Positions 38,092-47,906 of a DNA stretch of 64,000 nucleotides are shown here, one piece after another. The DNA comes from Rhodoplanes serenus (GTDB lineage: Bacteria > Pseudomonadota > Alphaproteobacteria > Rhizobiales > Xanthobacteraceae). Made by a program: the position numbers and the translations under genes. Position 1 is the stretch's first letter. Each line of letters opens with the position of its first letter. The stretch covers positions 97,626 through 161,625 of the forward strand of contig CAMDDZ010000001.1 in the NCBI GenBank assembly GCA_945893145.1, read 5' to 3'. The notes under the pieces were generated by a model. That model was not told where the DNA came from, ran no database searches, and saw only the letters and a list, made by a program, of their open reading frames with translations.

Positions 38092-39675
38092 ATGCCCAAA
38101 GTCCTCATCTCCGACGCTCTCTCGCCCGCCGCCGTGCAGATCTTCAAAGATCGCGGCATCGAGGTCGATTTCCAGCCCAACCTCGGCAAGGACAAAGACA
38201 AGCTCGCCGAGATCATCGGTAATTTCGACGGGCTCGCGATCCGCTCGGCCACCAAGGTGACGCCGAAGATTCTCGACAAGGCCAAGAACCTGAAGGTGAT
38301 TGGCCGCGCCGGCATCGGCGTCGACAATGTCGATATTCCGGCGGCGACCGCCAAGGGCATCATCGTGATGAACACGCCGTTTGGCAATTCGATCACCACG
38401 GCAGAACACGCGATCTCGCTGATGCTGGCGCTGGCGCGCCAAATTCCGGAAGCCGACACGTCGACGCGCGCCGGCAAGTGGGAAAAGAACAAGTTCATGG
38501 GCGTCGAGATCTTCAGCAAGACGCTCGGTGTGATCGGCTGCGGCAATATCGGCTCGATCGTTGCCGACCGCGCCGTCGGACTGAGGATGAAAGTGATCGC
38601 CTACGATCCATTCCTGTCGCCGGAGCGTGCGCTCGATCTCGGCGTCGAGAAGGTCGAGCTCGACGAGCTGTTCCGCCGTGCCGACTTCGTCACCTTGCAC
38701 ACGCCGCTGACCGACAAGACCAAGAACATCATCGACGCTGCCGCGCTCAAGCGCATGAAGAAGGGCGTGCGCATCGTCAATTGCGCACGCGGTGGTCTGG
38801 TCGACGAGGCGGCGCTCTATGATGCGCTGAAGAGCGGACAGGTGGCGGGCGCGGCCTTCGACGTCTTCGTCGAGGAGCCCGCGACCAGCAGTCCGTTGTT
38901 CACGCTGCCAAACGTGGTCTGCACGCCGCATCTTGGCGCCGCCACCACGGAGGCGCAGGAGAATGTCGCGCTGCAGATCGCCGAGCAGATGTCGGATTAC
39001 CTGCTGCGCGGCGCGATCTCCAACGCCGTCAACTTCCCGTCGATCACGGCCGAGGAGGCGCCGCGTCTCAAGCCGTTCATCGCGCTTGCCGAGAAGCTCG
39101 GCTCGTTCGCCGGCCAGCTCACCGAAGGCTCAATCCAGAAGGTGCAGATTTCCTACGAGGGCGCGGTCGCGCAGATGAAGACCAAGGCGCTGACCTCCGC
39201 CGCGGTGGCAGGGTTCCTGCGGCCGATGCTCCAGGACATCAACGTCGTCTCAGCGCCGAGCGTCGCCAAGGAGCGCGGCATCATCGTCGAGGAAACGACG
39301 CGCGAGGCCGCGGGCGACTACGACAGCCTCATCACGGTTACGGTGACGACGGACACGCAGACCCGTTGGGTGTCCGGCACCGTGTTCGCGGACGGCCGGC
39401 CGCGCATCGTCAACATCAAGGGTATCCGCATGGACGCGGAGTTCGGCGAGTCGATGGTCTACATCACCAACCTCGACAAGCCGGGCTTCATCGGCAAGTT
39501 TTCCGGCACGATGGGCGATGCCGGCATCAACATCGCGACCTTCCACGTCGGCCGCGAGGCGCCGGGCGGCCACGCCGTAGCGTTGATCGAGATCGACGGC
39601 GAGATGCCGGCCGACGTGCTCGCCAAGGTGCGCGCGCTGCCGCAGGTGCAGCAGGCTAAGCCGCTGAAATTCTAG
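38092..39675 (+). CDS. serA: D-3-phosphoglycerate dehydrogenase
   Basis: About 527 residues, the long form: catalytic/NAD domain with GVIGCGNIGSIVADRAVG, Arg in NCARGGLVDE, Glu in VEEPATS and His in TPHLGAATTEAQ; an ASB intervening domain from about 320; and a C-terminal ACT domain (TNLDKPGFIGKFSGTMGD) that usually senses serine. It commits 3-phosphoglycerate to serine. A GTG at 38083 would add three residues; neither start has a strong Shine-Dalgarno. Confidence 0.95.
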   Translation: MPKVLISDALSPAAVQIFKDRGIEVDFQPNLGKDKDKLAEIIGNFDGLAIRSATKVTPKILDKAKNLKVIGRAGIGVDNVDIPAATAKGIIVMNTPFGNSITTAEHAISLMLALARQIPEADTSTRAGKWEKNKFMGVEIFSKTLGVIGCGNIGSIVADRAVGLRMKVIAYDPFLSPERALDLGVEKVELDELFRRADFVTLHTPLTDKTKNIIDAAALKRMKKGVRIVNCARGGLVDEAALYDALKSGQVAGAAFDVFVEEPATSSPLFTLPNVVCTPHLGAATTEAQENVALQIAEQMSDYLLRGAISNAVNFPSITAEEAPRLKPFIALAEKLGSFAGQLTEGSIQKVQISYEGAVAQMKTKALTSAAVAGFLRPMLQDINVVSAPSVAKERGIIVEETTREAAGDYDSLITVTVTTDTQTRWVSGTVFADGRPRIVNIKGIRMDAEFGESMVYITNLDKPGFIGKFSGTMGDAGINIATFHVGREAPGGHAVALIEIDGEMPADVLAKVRALPQVQQAKPLKF

Positions 39676-39719
39676 TCATGGCCGGTGGAGTGGGTGCGAT
39701 TTGCCGACAAGGCTACCAG

Positions 39720-40352
39720 TTAGCCGCTCTCGATTGATTCGAAATTGAAAATGGCCCCGTTCGGGTTCATCCCGATCGCAATTCTCGACCGCTCGATGAA
39801 CCGATAGGGCGGCACCGCAAGATTGTACTGCGCAACGTAATACGCGCGCCCGGCCGGATCGTAGCGGGAGGCGCAGCATGGACAGCTGTAACCTCCGGTC
39901 TGGCCTGGCGGTATGGGGTCCTCGGCGACGTAACGCAGAGCGCACCGGCATCGGGTGCAAATCCCGGCCAAGACCGCGTAGGCCGGTTCGATCGAACGGT
40001 GCCAGTTGCGTGCGTAGTCCGGCTGCTGACGTTTCTCCGAGTAAGCGTCGGCCATCGTGCTGACCCGTGCTGGGTCCTGCATGGCGGCGAGCATCGCCGG
40101 AGTGCGATGTGTCACGAAGATGGGCATGGCTCGCCAGCGCACCGTCCGCATCTCGCCGGCGCGCAAGCCGGCAATGTCGGTCTCGACAAAATTGCCGGCG
40201 GCACGCGTTGCGCCGTCGGGGTTCATCTGGTCGATCAGCGGCCAGGCAGCGGCGGCAAGTCCGGCTGCGCCAAACAGCGCAGTGGCGCCGTAAAGGAAAC
40301 GGCGGCGTCCTTTGTCTGGCCGATGCAATTTTGCCATTGCGTCGTTCGGCAT
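39720..40352 (-). CDS. Rieske/PetA-like protein with CxxC/CxxC in place of the His-containing cluster boxes
   Basis: 210 residues. The N-terminus is a Tat/anchor of the ubiquinol-cytochrome c reductase Fe-S subunit type: GRRRFLYGATALFGAAGLAA, then PLIDQMNPDGATRA. The C-terminal half keeps the Rieske scaffold (FVTHRTPAMLAAMQ; NLAVPPYRFIERSRIAIG). Box I is C132-T-R-C135-R-C137 instead of CTHLGC and box II C157-P-C159-C160-A-S instead of CPCHGS, so both histidine ligands are absent and four cysteines form two CxxC pairs. A normal [2Fe-2S] Rieske centre cannot form. No cytochrome b or c1 genes are adjacent. The start could be 40352 or 40337; neither has a clear ribosome-binding site. Confidence 0.72.
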   Translation of the reverse strand: MPNDAMAKLHRPDKGRRRFLYGATALFGAAGLAAAAWPLIDQMNPDGATRAAGNFVETDIAGLRAGEMRTVRWRAMPIFVTHRTPAMLAAMQDPARVSTMADAYSEKRQQPDYARNWHRSIEPAYAVLAGICTRCRCALRYVAEDPIPPGQTGGYSCPCCASRYDPAGRAYYVAQYNLAVPPYRFIERSRIAIGMNPNGAIFNFESIESG

Positions 40353-40508
40353 TGCAGAAGCGTGCCGGTGCCCGAGACCGAAGGCAAGTCGGGCCAAAAG
40401 GCCGCATCGCTCCGTGGGTTGTGGCCGCCTTGTTGCCGCCACCGTGCCATACGGAAACCCGATTTGCACACGTTTCTTTCGCGGCTGATTGGCCGTCGGA
40501 GGGAAACC

Positions 40509-42170
40509 ATGCGCCGCCATTTTTTTGCATTCGTTGCTGCCTGCACTATTGCCGCAAGCCTGCCGGCCGCGGCCGCTGAGCTTGAAACCAAATCGCAGAT
40601 CGATGCCGTCACGGTCTATCCCGACGGCGCAACCGTGACCCGCATCGTCCGGGTTAATATTCCAGCCGGCGATACCACGCTGTTGATGCCGGATTTCCCG
40701 CAGACGCTCGATCCGTCGTCGCTGCGGGTCCAAGGCGAAAGCGGCGTTCGTCTCGTGATCGGTGCCGTCGATTCGCGCACGCCGCGCCCGGTGCCGCCGG
40801 CCAACCTGCCAGACATCGATAAGCGCATCCAAGCCTTGCGCGACCAGCGCGCGGAGCTGGATGGCGCTATTGCGGCCGCAACCGCGCGGCGCAAATTTGT
40901 CGAACGCTTCGCCAACTCGGCGCCGGCCGGCATCGGCGACAAGGGCGAAGCGCGGCCGCTGGCTGAATGGCGTGCCGCCTTCGCGGCCATCGCTGAAGAG
41001 ACTGCGATGGCCGACGCCGCGATCCGGGATGCGCAGATCAAGCAGCGCGACATCGATCGCGATCTGTCGCGGCTGCAAGCCGAACGCAACGCCACGCCGC
41101 CGCGCAAGCTCGAAGTGCGCATCGACCTCAATGCCTCGGCGCCGGGCGCTGCGCTCCTTCGCGTCACCTACGCGGTACGCGGTGCACGCTGGACGCCGGT
41201 CTATGATGCGCGCCTCGACACCGGCACGCGCGATCGCAAGCCGTCGCTCGAATTGCTGCGGCGGGCCGAGATCGCGCAAACCACCGGCGAGGACTGGACC
41301 GACATCGAGCTTGCGGTTTCGACGGTGCGCACCGCGCGCGGCGGAGCCGCTCCCGAATTGCAGCCGCTGATCGTGCGCTATTACGCTCCAGTGCCGCGCG
41401 CCGCCGCGCGGTCGGACCGGCTCGCGGCGCCGACCGCAGCGCCGCCGCCGCTTGGTTACGCCAACCAAGACCAGGCTCTCCTGCGAGGCTCGGAGGTTGC
41501 GCAGAAGCCCGCCGAGGAGCAGCAGGCGGCCGTCGATGCCGGCGGCTTCCAGGTCGTGTTCCGGATTCCCGGCCGTATTTCGGTCCCGGCCGGGCAGGGC
41601 AACAAGAGCTTCCGGATCGCGACCGCGACCATCGCGCCCGAGTTGATGGTGCACACCGTGCCGTCGTTCGCCGAAACCGCATTCCTGCAGGCGAGCTTCA
41701 AGCACGCCGAGGATGCGCCGCTCTTGGCTGGCCGCGTTGCGATCTACCGGGACGGCATCTTCGTCGGCCACAGCCCGATGGCGCAGGCCGCCAAGGATGA
41801 AACCGTGCGGCTCGGCTTCGGCGCCGACGAGAAGGTCAAAGTCACCCGCGCGGTGGTTCGCCAGGTCGAGGGCACGGCCGGGATCATCAGCTCGTCGAAG
41901 ACCGACGAGCGCGAATACAAGACCATCGTCCGCAACGGCCACGACTTCCCGATCCGGGTCACCATCGAGGACCAGGTTCCGGTGAGCGAGACCGCGGATA
42001 TCCAGGTCGAGGTTCTGCCGGTCACCACCCAGCCGACCGAGCGCGACGTCCGCGATCGCCGCGGCGTGATGGAGTGGTCGTTTGAGCTCAAGCCTGGCGA
42101 AAGCCGCGAGATCAAGCTCGGCTGGCGGGCGCGCTGGCCGAAGGACCGGGTCGTCCAATTCGGGCCCTGA
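40509..42170 (+). CDS. DUF4139 (MuiA-like) secreted protein
   Basis: 553 residues. Signal peptide 1-23 (ASLPAAAAELE). The N-terminal DUF4140 domain has VTVYPDGATVTR; a charged coiled-coil region follows (about residues 90-200, DIDKRIQALRDQRAELDG); the C-terminal DUF4139 domain starts at TYAVRGARWTPVYDARLDT and ends with PGESREIKLGWRARWP. Mucoidy-inhibitor-like homologues are of unknown biochemical role. GGAGGGA precedes the ATG at 40509; the longer frame from 39999 overlaps the divergent Rieske-like gene and is spurious. Confidence 0.85.
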   Translation: MRRHFFAFVAACTIAASLPAAAAELETKSQIDAVTVYPDGATVTRIVRVNIPAGDTTLLMPDFPQTLDPSSLRVQGESGVRLVIGAVDSRTPRPVPPANLPDIDKRIQALRDQRAELDGAIAAATARRKFVERFANSAPAGIGDKGEARPLAEWRAAFAAIAEETAMADAAIRDAQIKQRDIDRDLSRLQAERNATPPRKLEVRIDLNASAPGAALLRVTYAVRGARWTPVYDARLDTGTRDRKPSLELLRRAEIAQTTGEDWTDIELAVSTVRTARGGAAPELQPLIVRYYAPVPRAAARSDRLAAPTAAPPPLGYANQDQALLRGSEVAQKPAEEQQAAVDAGGFQVVFRIPGRISVPAGQGNKSFRIATATIAPELMVHTVPSFAETAFLQASFKHAEDAPLLAGRVAIYRDGIFVGHSPMAQAAKDETVRLGFGADEKVKVTRAVVRQVEGTAGIISSSKTDEREYKTIVRNGHDFPIRVTIEDQVPVSETADIQVEVLPVTTQPTERDVRDRRGVMEWSFELKPGESREIKLGWRARWPKDRVVQFGP

Positions 42171-42351
42171 AATATGGATGCCAAATGGCTTCTAAGATAC
42201 TGAAATAGCTTAGTTTCTATTGTTCTTCGGCGTTAAGGCAAGGCGGCGTTCCGCCTTGCCTGATGCCGTTTCATCCTTTATCCGGGATTAGCCCCAACGG
42301 GATGGCTATGCGGCAGCGGGGCGCGGCCGCTTGCCTGGGGAAGGGTACCGA

Positions 42352-43644
42352 ATGGCGAATGTGGTGGTCGTCGGCTCGCAATGGGGCGACGAGGGCAAGG
42401 GTAAGATCGTCGACTGGTTGTCGGAGCAGGCCGACATCGTTGTCCGCTTTCAGGGCGGGCACAACGCTGGCCATACGCTCGTCATCGACGGCGTGACCTA
42501 CAAGCTCTCGCTGCTGCCCTCGGGCGTGGTGCGCCGCAACAAGCTTTCGGTGATCGGCAATGGCGTCGTGCTCGATCCGCGCGCGCTGGTCGAGGAAATC
42601 GCGCGGCTGAAAGAGCAGGGCGTGACGGTGACGCCCGACAATTTGCGCATCGCCGAAAATGTAACGCTGATCCTGCCGCTCCATCAGGAGCTCGATGTGG
42701 CGCGCGAGAAGGCGTCAGGCAGCGGCGCGATCGGCACCACCGGACGCGGCATCGGGCCGGCCTACGAAGACAAGGTCGGCCGGCGCGCGATCCGGCTGAT
42801 GGATTTGAGCGATCTGCACGTGCTCGACGGCAAGATCGAACGGCTGCTGGCGCACCACAATGCATTGCGCCGCGGGCTTGGGATGAACGAGGTGGCGGTG
42901 CGCGCGGTCTATGACCATCTCGCCGCGGTCGCGCCGAAGGTGCTGCCGTTCATGGGCTCGGTGTGGTCCATGCTCGACGAGAAGCGCCGCGAGGGAAAGC
43001 GGATTCTGTTCGAGGGCGCGCAGGGCGCGTTGCTCGACATCGACCACGGCACCTATCCGTACGTCACCTCGTCGAACACGGTGGCGGCGCAGGCTTCGAC
43101 TGGCTCGGGCCTGGGGCCGAACGCCATTGGCTATGTGCTCGGCATCTGCAAGGCCTACACAACCCGCGTCGGGCAGGGCCCGTTCCCGACCGAGCAGCTC
43201 AACGACATCGGCAAGACGCTCGGCACCAAGGGCAAGGAATTCGGCGTGGTCACCGGACGCCCGCGCCGCTGCGGCTGGTTCGACTCCGTGTTGGTGAGGC
43301 AAACCGTCCGGACCAGCGGCATTCAGGGGATCGCGCTGACCAAGCTCGATATCCTGGACGGCTTCGAGCAGATCAAGATCTGTGTCGGGTACCGTCTCGA
43401 CGGCCGCGAAATCGATTATCTTCCGGCTGGCGAGCATGCGCAGGCCCGCGTCGAGCCGATCTACGAGACGGCCGAGGGCTGGCACGAGGCCACCGCGCGG
43501 AAGCGCTCCTGGGCGCAATTGCCGGCTCAGGCGATCAAATACGTACGCCGCATCGAGGAACTGATCGGCTGCCCGGTCACGCTGCTGTCCACGAGCCCTG
43601 AGCGCGAGGACACAATTCTGATGCAAAACCCGTTCGAAACATGA
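42352..43644 (+). CDS. purA: Adenylosuccinate synthetase
   Basis: 430 residues: the P-loop [14 protein letters not shown], the IMP-binding [24 protein letters not shown] and the GTP-base motif TKLDILDG. It condenses IMP with aspartate in AMP synthesis. The ATG at 42352 is taken as the start (MANVVVVG); the extension from 42331 is not conserved. The gap of 181 bp before it holds no gene. The next gene follows 34 bp later. Confidence 0.97.
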   Translation: MANVVVVGSQWGDEGKGKIVDWLSEQADIVVRFQGGHNAGHTLVIDGVTYKLSLLPSGVVRRNKLSVIGNGVVLDPRALVEEIARLKEQGVTVTPDNLRIAENVTLILPLHQELDVAREKASGSGAIGTTGRGIGPAYEDKVGRRAIRLMDLSDLHVLDGKIERLLAHHNALRRGLGMNEVAVRAVYDHLAAVAPKVLPFMGSVWSMLDEKRREGKRILFEGAQGALLDIDHGTYPYVTSSNTVAAQASTGSGLGPNAIGYVLGICKAYTTRVGQGPFPTEQLNDIGKTLGTKGKEFGVVTGRPRRCGWFDSVLVRQTVRTSGIQGIALTKLDILDGFEQIKICVGYRLDGREIDYLPAGEHAQARVEPIYETAEGWHEATARKRSWAQLPAQAIKYVRRIEELIGCPVTLLSTSPEREDTILMQNPFET

Positions 43645-43678
43645 ACCGCATGCGCGCCATAAACGAGCTCTAGGCAAG

Positions 43679-45187
43679 ATGGCCGACTACCATCCGCTCA
43701 TCGCTCGCGCCGTCGATGCGCTCGAGAAGAACACCAGCGAGAACCGCCGGGCGTTGTACGAGCGCGCGCGCACCGCGCTGGTGGCGCAGCTGCGCGGCGT
43801 GGTGCCGGCGCTCGACGAGTCGGAGATCACGCGCGAACGGCTGGCTCTGGAAGAGGCGATCCGCAAGATCGAAGCGGAATCGGCACGTCGCGCGCGCGAG
43901 GAGCCGCGCGCACCGCCGCCGCGCCGGACCGTCGAGCCAGCGCGGGCGGAAGAGCAGGCTCGCGGCGCTCCGCCGCCATCGCGCCCGGCCGCGGCCGCGC
44001 CTCCAGCAGCGCCGCGCATGCCTCGAAGCGAACCCGCGATGCCGCGTGACCGCAGCGCGGCCGAGCGTTCGCTCGCCGACGAGGCGCTGCGGGGCTTTCG
44101 CGATGTCATGCCGGAGAGCGCGACGCCGCGCGAACCGCGCCGGGCGGAACGGCCCATGGAACGGCCCATGGAACGGCCGATGGCCGGACCTTCGGCGGCG
44201 TCCACCGCGAACCCGTTGCAAGACTATGGCCAGCTCGAGCCGCAGCTGGCGCCTGACGACTCGTGGCCCGGGTCGCCACCGGATCGTTCACGGCCCACGC
44301 CTGGGCTCGACCCCAATGAAACGCCCAGCGGGAGACCGCGGCCGCCGCGCCAAGTCTCACCTCGGGACGTCTCGCCTCGGGAGGTCTCGCCTCGAGCCGA
44401 GCCGACGGTGGTTACGCCGCACCGGCTGCGCTCCTATCGCGGGCTGGTGCGAGGAGCAATCGCGGCAGGCGTCATCCTCGTGCTGGGTCTGCTCGGCTGG
44501 TGGCAAAGCGATGCTGTCGGCCGTGCCGCAAGCGGCATCATGGCGCTGATCCGCGGCACGCCGGGTACGCCCGCGCCGCGCGATCCCAGCACAGTGACGA
44601 CGATCAAGAATCCCGATCGCATCGGCCAGCCCAACGCGGTGCCGTCGGTGGCGCAGCGCGTGGTGCTCTACGAAGAAGATCCGAACGATCCGCAGGGCAA
44701 GCGTTATGTCGGCACGGCGGTCTGGCGCACTGAAATGACGCCGGCCTCGCCTGGCCGTTCGCCCGAACTCGTGGTGCGCGCCGAGGTGAACATCCCCGAC
44801 CGCCATATGAGCATGACCTTGTCGCTCCGCCGCAACTCGGACAAGACGCTGCCGGCGAGCCACACGATCGAAATTTCGTTCAATCTTCCGCAAGAGCCCG
44901 AAACCGGGGCTGTGAAGAAAGTACCGGGCGTTCTGATGAAGCAGGCCGAGGCAACGCGCGGTGTGCCGCTTGCGGGTCTCGCCATCGAAGTGTCGCCCGG
45001 TTTCTTCCTGATCGGATTGTCGTCGGTCGAATCCGATATGCAGCGCAACGTGCAGCTGCTGAAGGAACGGTCGTGGTTCGATATTCCGATCGTCTATGGC
45101 AACAACCGCCGCGCCATCCTGGCGCTGGAAAAAGGTACGCCTGGCGAGCAGGCGTTCAACGCCGCTTTCACGGCGTGGCGGCAGTAA
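43679..45187 (+). CDS. Large proline-rich single-pass membrane protein, unknown
   Basis: 502 residues. The N-terminal 60 are helical and charged (RRALYERARTALVAQL). Residues about 70-245 are low complexity, rich in Pro, Arg, Ala and Ser with repeated EPRRAERPMERPM-type units and ISPR-like repeats, so likely disordered. One transmembrane helix follows (about 258-276, IAAGVILVLGLLGWW). The C-terminal 220 residues form a globular domain after it. The position after purA is seen in related Rhizobiales. No function known. Confidence 0.75.
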   Translation: MADYHPLIARAVDALEKNTSENRRALYERARTALVAQLRGVVPALDESEITRERLALEEAIRKIEAESARRAREEPRAPPPRRTVEPARAEEQARGAPPPSRPAAAAPPAAPRMPRSEPAMPRDRSAAERSLADEALRGFRDVMPESATPREPRRAERPMERPMERPMAGPSAASTANPLQDYGQLEPQLAPDDSWPGSPPDRSRPTPGLDPNETPSGRPRPPRQVSPRDVSPREVSPRAEPTVVTPHRLRSYRGLVRGAIAAGVILVLGLLGWWQSDAVGRAASGIMALIRGTPGTPAPRDPSTVTTIKNPDRIGQPNAVPSVAQRVVLYEEDPNDPQGKRYVGTAVWRTEMTPASPGRSPELVVRAEVNIPDRHMSMTLSLRRNSDKTLPASHTIEISFNLPQEPETGAVKKVPGVLMKQAEATRGVPLAGLAIEVSPGFFLIGLSSVESDMQRNVQLLKERSWFDIPIVYGNNRRAILALEKGTPGEQAFNAAFTAWRQ

Positions 45188-45190
45188 TCG

Positions 45191-46159
45191 CTACTGCGCT
45201 TTGAGGCCGGCCTTCTGGGCGACCTCGGCCCAGGTTTTCAGCTCAGCCGCGACGTCGCGCTGGAACTGCTCGCCCGCAATGCTGGTCGGCTCGAAGCCGA
45301 GCTGGGCGAGTTTCTGCTTGATGTCCGGCATGGCGGCGACCTTGAGGATCGTCTCGCTGAGCTTGTCGGCGATTGGCTTCGGCGTCTTGGCTGGCACGAA
45401 GAAGCCATTCCACACCGTCACCACCACGCTCGGATAACCGGACTCGGCGGTGGTCGGCACCGCCGGCAGCGCCGCCGCGCGGGCCGGCGTGGTCACCACG
45501 ATGCCTTTCAGCTTGTCCGAGGTCACGAGCGCGACGGCGGGCGGCAGCGTCACCACCGCAACCTCGACCTGGCCGCCGAGTACGCCGGTCAGCGCCTGCG
45601 CGGCGCCCGGGAACGGGATGTGCTCCATGCGGGCGTTCGCGATCGAGGTGAACAGGTGCTCGATCACGAGATGCGGCACGGAGCCTGCGCCGGGCGAGCC
45701 ATAGTTGAGCTTGCGGGTCCGGGCGAGCGCGATCAGGTCTTGCAGTGACGCCGCCGGAATATCCGGCCGGGTCACCACAATCACCGCCTGCGGCGCGGTG
45801 CTGGCGATGCCGAGCAGGTCGCGCTCGATGTCGAGCTCGGTGCGCGGGTTCATCACCTGCGCCACCACCATCGAATTGGAGGCGACCAGCACGGTGTAGC
45901 CGTCGGGCGCCGCCTGTGCGACCTGGCGGCCCGCGATGGTGCCGGAGGCGCCGCCACGGTTCTCGACCACGACCGGCTGACCCAGCATCGCCGTCATTTT
46001 GTCGGCGAACAGCCGCGCCACCGCATCGACGCCGCCGCCCGGCGGAAAGCTGACCACAAGGCGAATCGGCCGGGACGGGAAGGCGTCCTGCGCCGGTGCT
46101 GGACTTGCGGTCGCCAGAGCAAGCAGAACGAGGCCCAGCGCACGGGTGCATCGCAGCAT
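45191..46159 (-). CDS. Tripartite tricarboxylate transporter substrate-binding protein (Bug family)
   Basis: 322 residues, signal peptide to about ASPAPAQ|D, then the Bug/TctC fold: [49 protein letters not shown] and [13 protein letters not shown]. Typically a periplasmic binder of carboxylates; many lack adjacent TctAB genes, as here. It converges with the preceding gene, with a 3-bp gap. Confidence 0.9.
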   Translation of the reverse strand: MLRCTRALGLVLLALATASPAPAQDAFPSRPIRLVVSFPPGGGVDAVARLFADKMTAMLGQPVVVENRGGASGTIAGRQVAQAAPDGYTVLVASNSMVVAQVMNPRTELDIERDLLGIASTAPQAVIVVTRPDIPAASLQDLIALARTRKLNYGSPGAGSVPHLVIEHLFTSIANARMEHIPFPGAAQALTGVLGGQVEVAVVTLPPAVALVTSDKLKGIVVTTPARAAALPAVPTTAESGYPSVVVTVWNGFFVPAKTPKPIADKLSETILKVAAMPDIKQKLAQLGFEPTSIAGEQFQRDVAAELKTWAEVAQKAGLKAQ

Positions 46160-46335
46160 GGACGCGGTCTCCTGTTTCCTATTGGAACAGCGTAACGGCC
46201 GTGTCTGCGACCTTCAATCACTGCGACGCTTTGCGCGCTGGCAGGGCGGCGCTATGAGGGACCTGATACACCACATAATAGTCTCGCGTGTAAGCGAGCT
46301 TTCGCAGACGAGGGGGCGTCGGTGGGGCTTTCAGC

Positions 46336-47829
46336 ATGAGCGTCGAGTCGCTTGCGCCCGGCATGGTGGGCGGCGTGTCGCCGGCCAGGGCCGTGGCCGA
46401 TTCTGACGTCAACCGTCTGCGCTCACTTGCTGTCGGCGCCGGACTTGGTTGCGCGGTTTTGTTCGTCGTGCTCGGGCTCGGCTTCGAGCTGCAGTTCTAC
46501 GGCGACGGCTCGATCTTTGCCTATTCGGTCGCGGTGCAAGATTCCTGGGCTTACCACCTGCATAACATTTCGTGCCGGATGGTCGCCTACCTGTTCTCGT
46601 TCTTGCCGGGCGAGACCGCCATCAGTCTGACCGGAAGCGCTGCCGTCGGCATCGCAGTCTATGGCTTCCAGCAATTCGGCGCGCAGCTTTACGGATTGGC
46701 CGCGACATTCCTGGCCGACCGCTCCAAGGGTCGCATCATCTTCGGCTATGCGTGCTGCTCGACCGCCTGCGCGTGTCCGCTGGTGTTCGGCTTCCCGACC
46801 GAAATGTGGATGACGCACGCGATGTTCTGGCCGGCGCTGGCGATCAGCCATTACGCGCGCGCCGGTGCGGCTGGCTTGGCGCTGGTGCTCGCGGCGCAGC
46901 TGGTCCTGGCGATCACCCACGAGGGCGCGGTGATCTTGCTGTTCCTCATCCTGATGACACTGGCGCTGCGCGGCTTACGCGATCCGGCGTTCCTCAGGGG
47001 TACGGTTACGTTCGCGGCCGTGATGGCGATCTGGCTTTTTATTAGGATGACGCTTCGTCCGGATGCCTACATCGCCGGAGTTCTCGCCCAGGCCGGATTG
47101 CACTTCTTCAGCACCGATATCCTGTTTTCCGATTTGACAGTGCTATTCGGCGCAGCCCTCGCGGGCTACGGAATGTTGTTCCTCCTGTTGCAATGGCAAG
47201 GTTCCGCGCGCGCGCATCTTTATGCAGCCGCGATCGTGATCGCGGCGCTTGCGGTGCATTGGATCTGGTTCGACCACGCGCTGCACACCGAGAACCGCTA
47301 TTTCATGCGCACGGTGCTGCTGCTCGCCACCGCGGGCTTCGGCACACTCGCGGCGCTCTATGCGCTCAGTGCTGAAGGGCGGTTGAATATTCCGGTTCCG
47401 GTATTGCCGCGGCTCCTGGCGGCCATGGTCAATGGTCCGGCGATCCGTGCGGTCACTGGCGCTCTTTTTCTGGTGATGCTGGTTCATGCGGTCGAAACCG
47501 CGAAATTCGTCAAGGCGTGGTCGGCCTATACGTCTGCGGTGCGGACGCTGGTCATGAGCACCGCATCCGATCCGGCGCTCGGCGATAGCCGTTTCGTGTC
47601 GTCGGGCCGTATCAGCCCTTACCTTAACCGGGTGGCCTGGAATTCGACCGAGCCCTACCTCTCTGTGCTGGTGGCGCCGGACTTTGCGCCGCGGCGCCTG
47701 ATGGTCGATCCGGCGGCGGACTATTTCTGGATTTCCTGTGGCACCGCCAAGGCGACCGAACGGGCGGACCGCAGCATCCCGGCGCAGAGCCGTCATCTCG
47801 TCCGCGTGCACGCCTGCTTGCACCGGTAA
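46336..47829 (+). CDS. Polytopic membrane protein, unknown (GT-C-like architecture)
   Basis: 497 residues with about ten hydrophobic helices, including AVLFVVLGLGFELQFYG, AVILLFLILMTLAL and YAAAIVIAALAVHWIWF. A soluble C-terminal segment of about 100 residues (DSRFVSSGRISPYLNRVAWN onward) faces one side. Long luminal loops after the first helix and many Tyr/Trp residues resemble GT-C glycosyltransferase-like proteins, but no catalytic motif was recognised. It precedes the rpoH terminator. Confidence 0.7.
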   Translation: MSVESLAPGMVGGVSPARAVADSDVNRLRSLAVGAGLGCAVLFVVLGLGFELQFYGDGSIFAYSVAVQDSWAYHLHNISCRMVAYLFSFLPGETAISLTGSAAVGIAVYGFQQFGAQLYGLAATFLADRSKGRIIFGYACCSTACACPLVFGFPTEMWMTHAMFWPALAISHYARAGAAGLALVLAAQLVLAITHEGAVILLFLILMTLALRGLRDPAFLRGTVTFAAVMAIWLFIRMTLRPDAYIAGVLAQAGLHFFSTDILFSDLTVLFGAALAGYGMLFLLLQWQGSARAHLYAAAIVIAALAVHWIWFDHALHTENRYFMRTVLLLATAGFGTLAALYALSAEGRLNIPVPVLPRLLAAMVNGPAIRAVTGALFLVMLVHAVETAKFVKAWSAYTSAVRTLVMSTASDPALGDSRFVSSGRISPYLNRVAWNSTEPYLSVLVAPDFAPRRLMVDPAADYFWISCGTAKATERADRSIPAQSRHLVRVHACLHR

Positions 47830-47860
47830 TCGGTCGTCGCTGTTGGCCGCCAAAAAACAA

Positions 47861-47882
47861 GACGCCGCCTTGCGGCGGCGTC
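47861..47882 (-). terminator. Rho-independent terminator of rpoH
   Basis: GACGCCGCC and GGCGGCGTC form a perfect 9-bp stem around a 4-nt loop. On the minus strand it is followed by TTGTTTTTTGG, 24 bp after the rpoH stop. It may also work weakly in the other direction for the membrane-protein gene. Confidence 0.85.
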
Positions 47883-47906
47883 TGCGTCGGTTGCGGGTCA
47901 GCGCGT

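Noticed and set aside
39999..40508. Long N-terminal extension of the DUF4139 frame
   Set aside because: It overlaps the coding strand of the Rieske-like gene and lacks protein similarity; the signal peptide starts at 40509.
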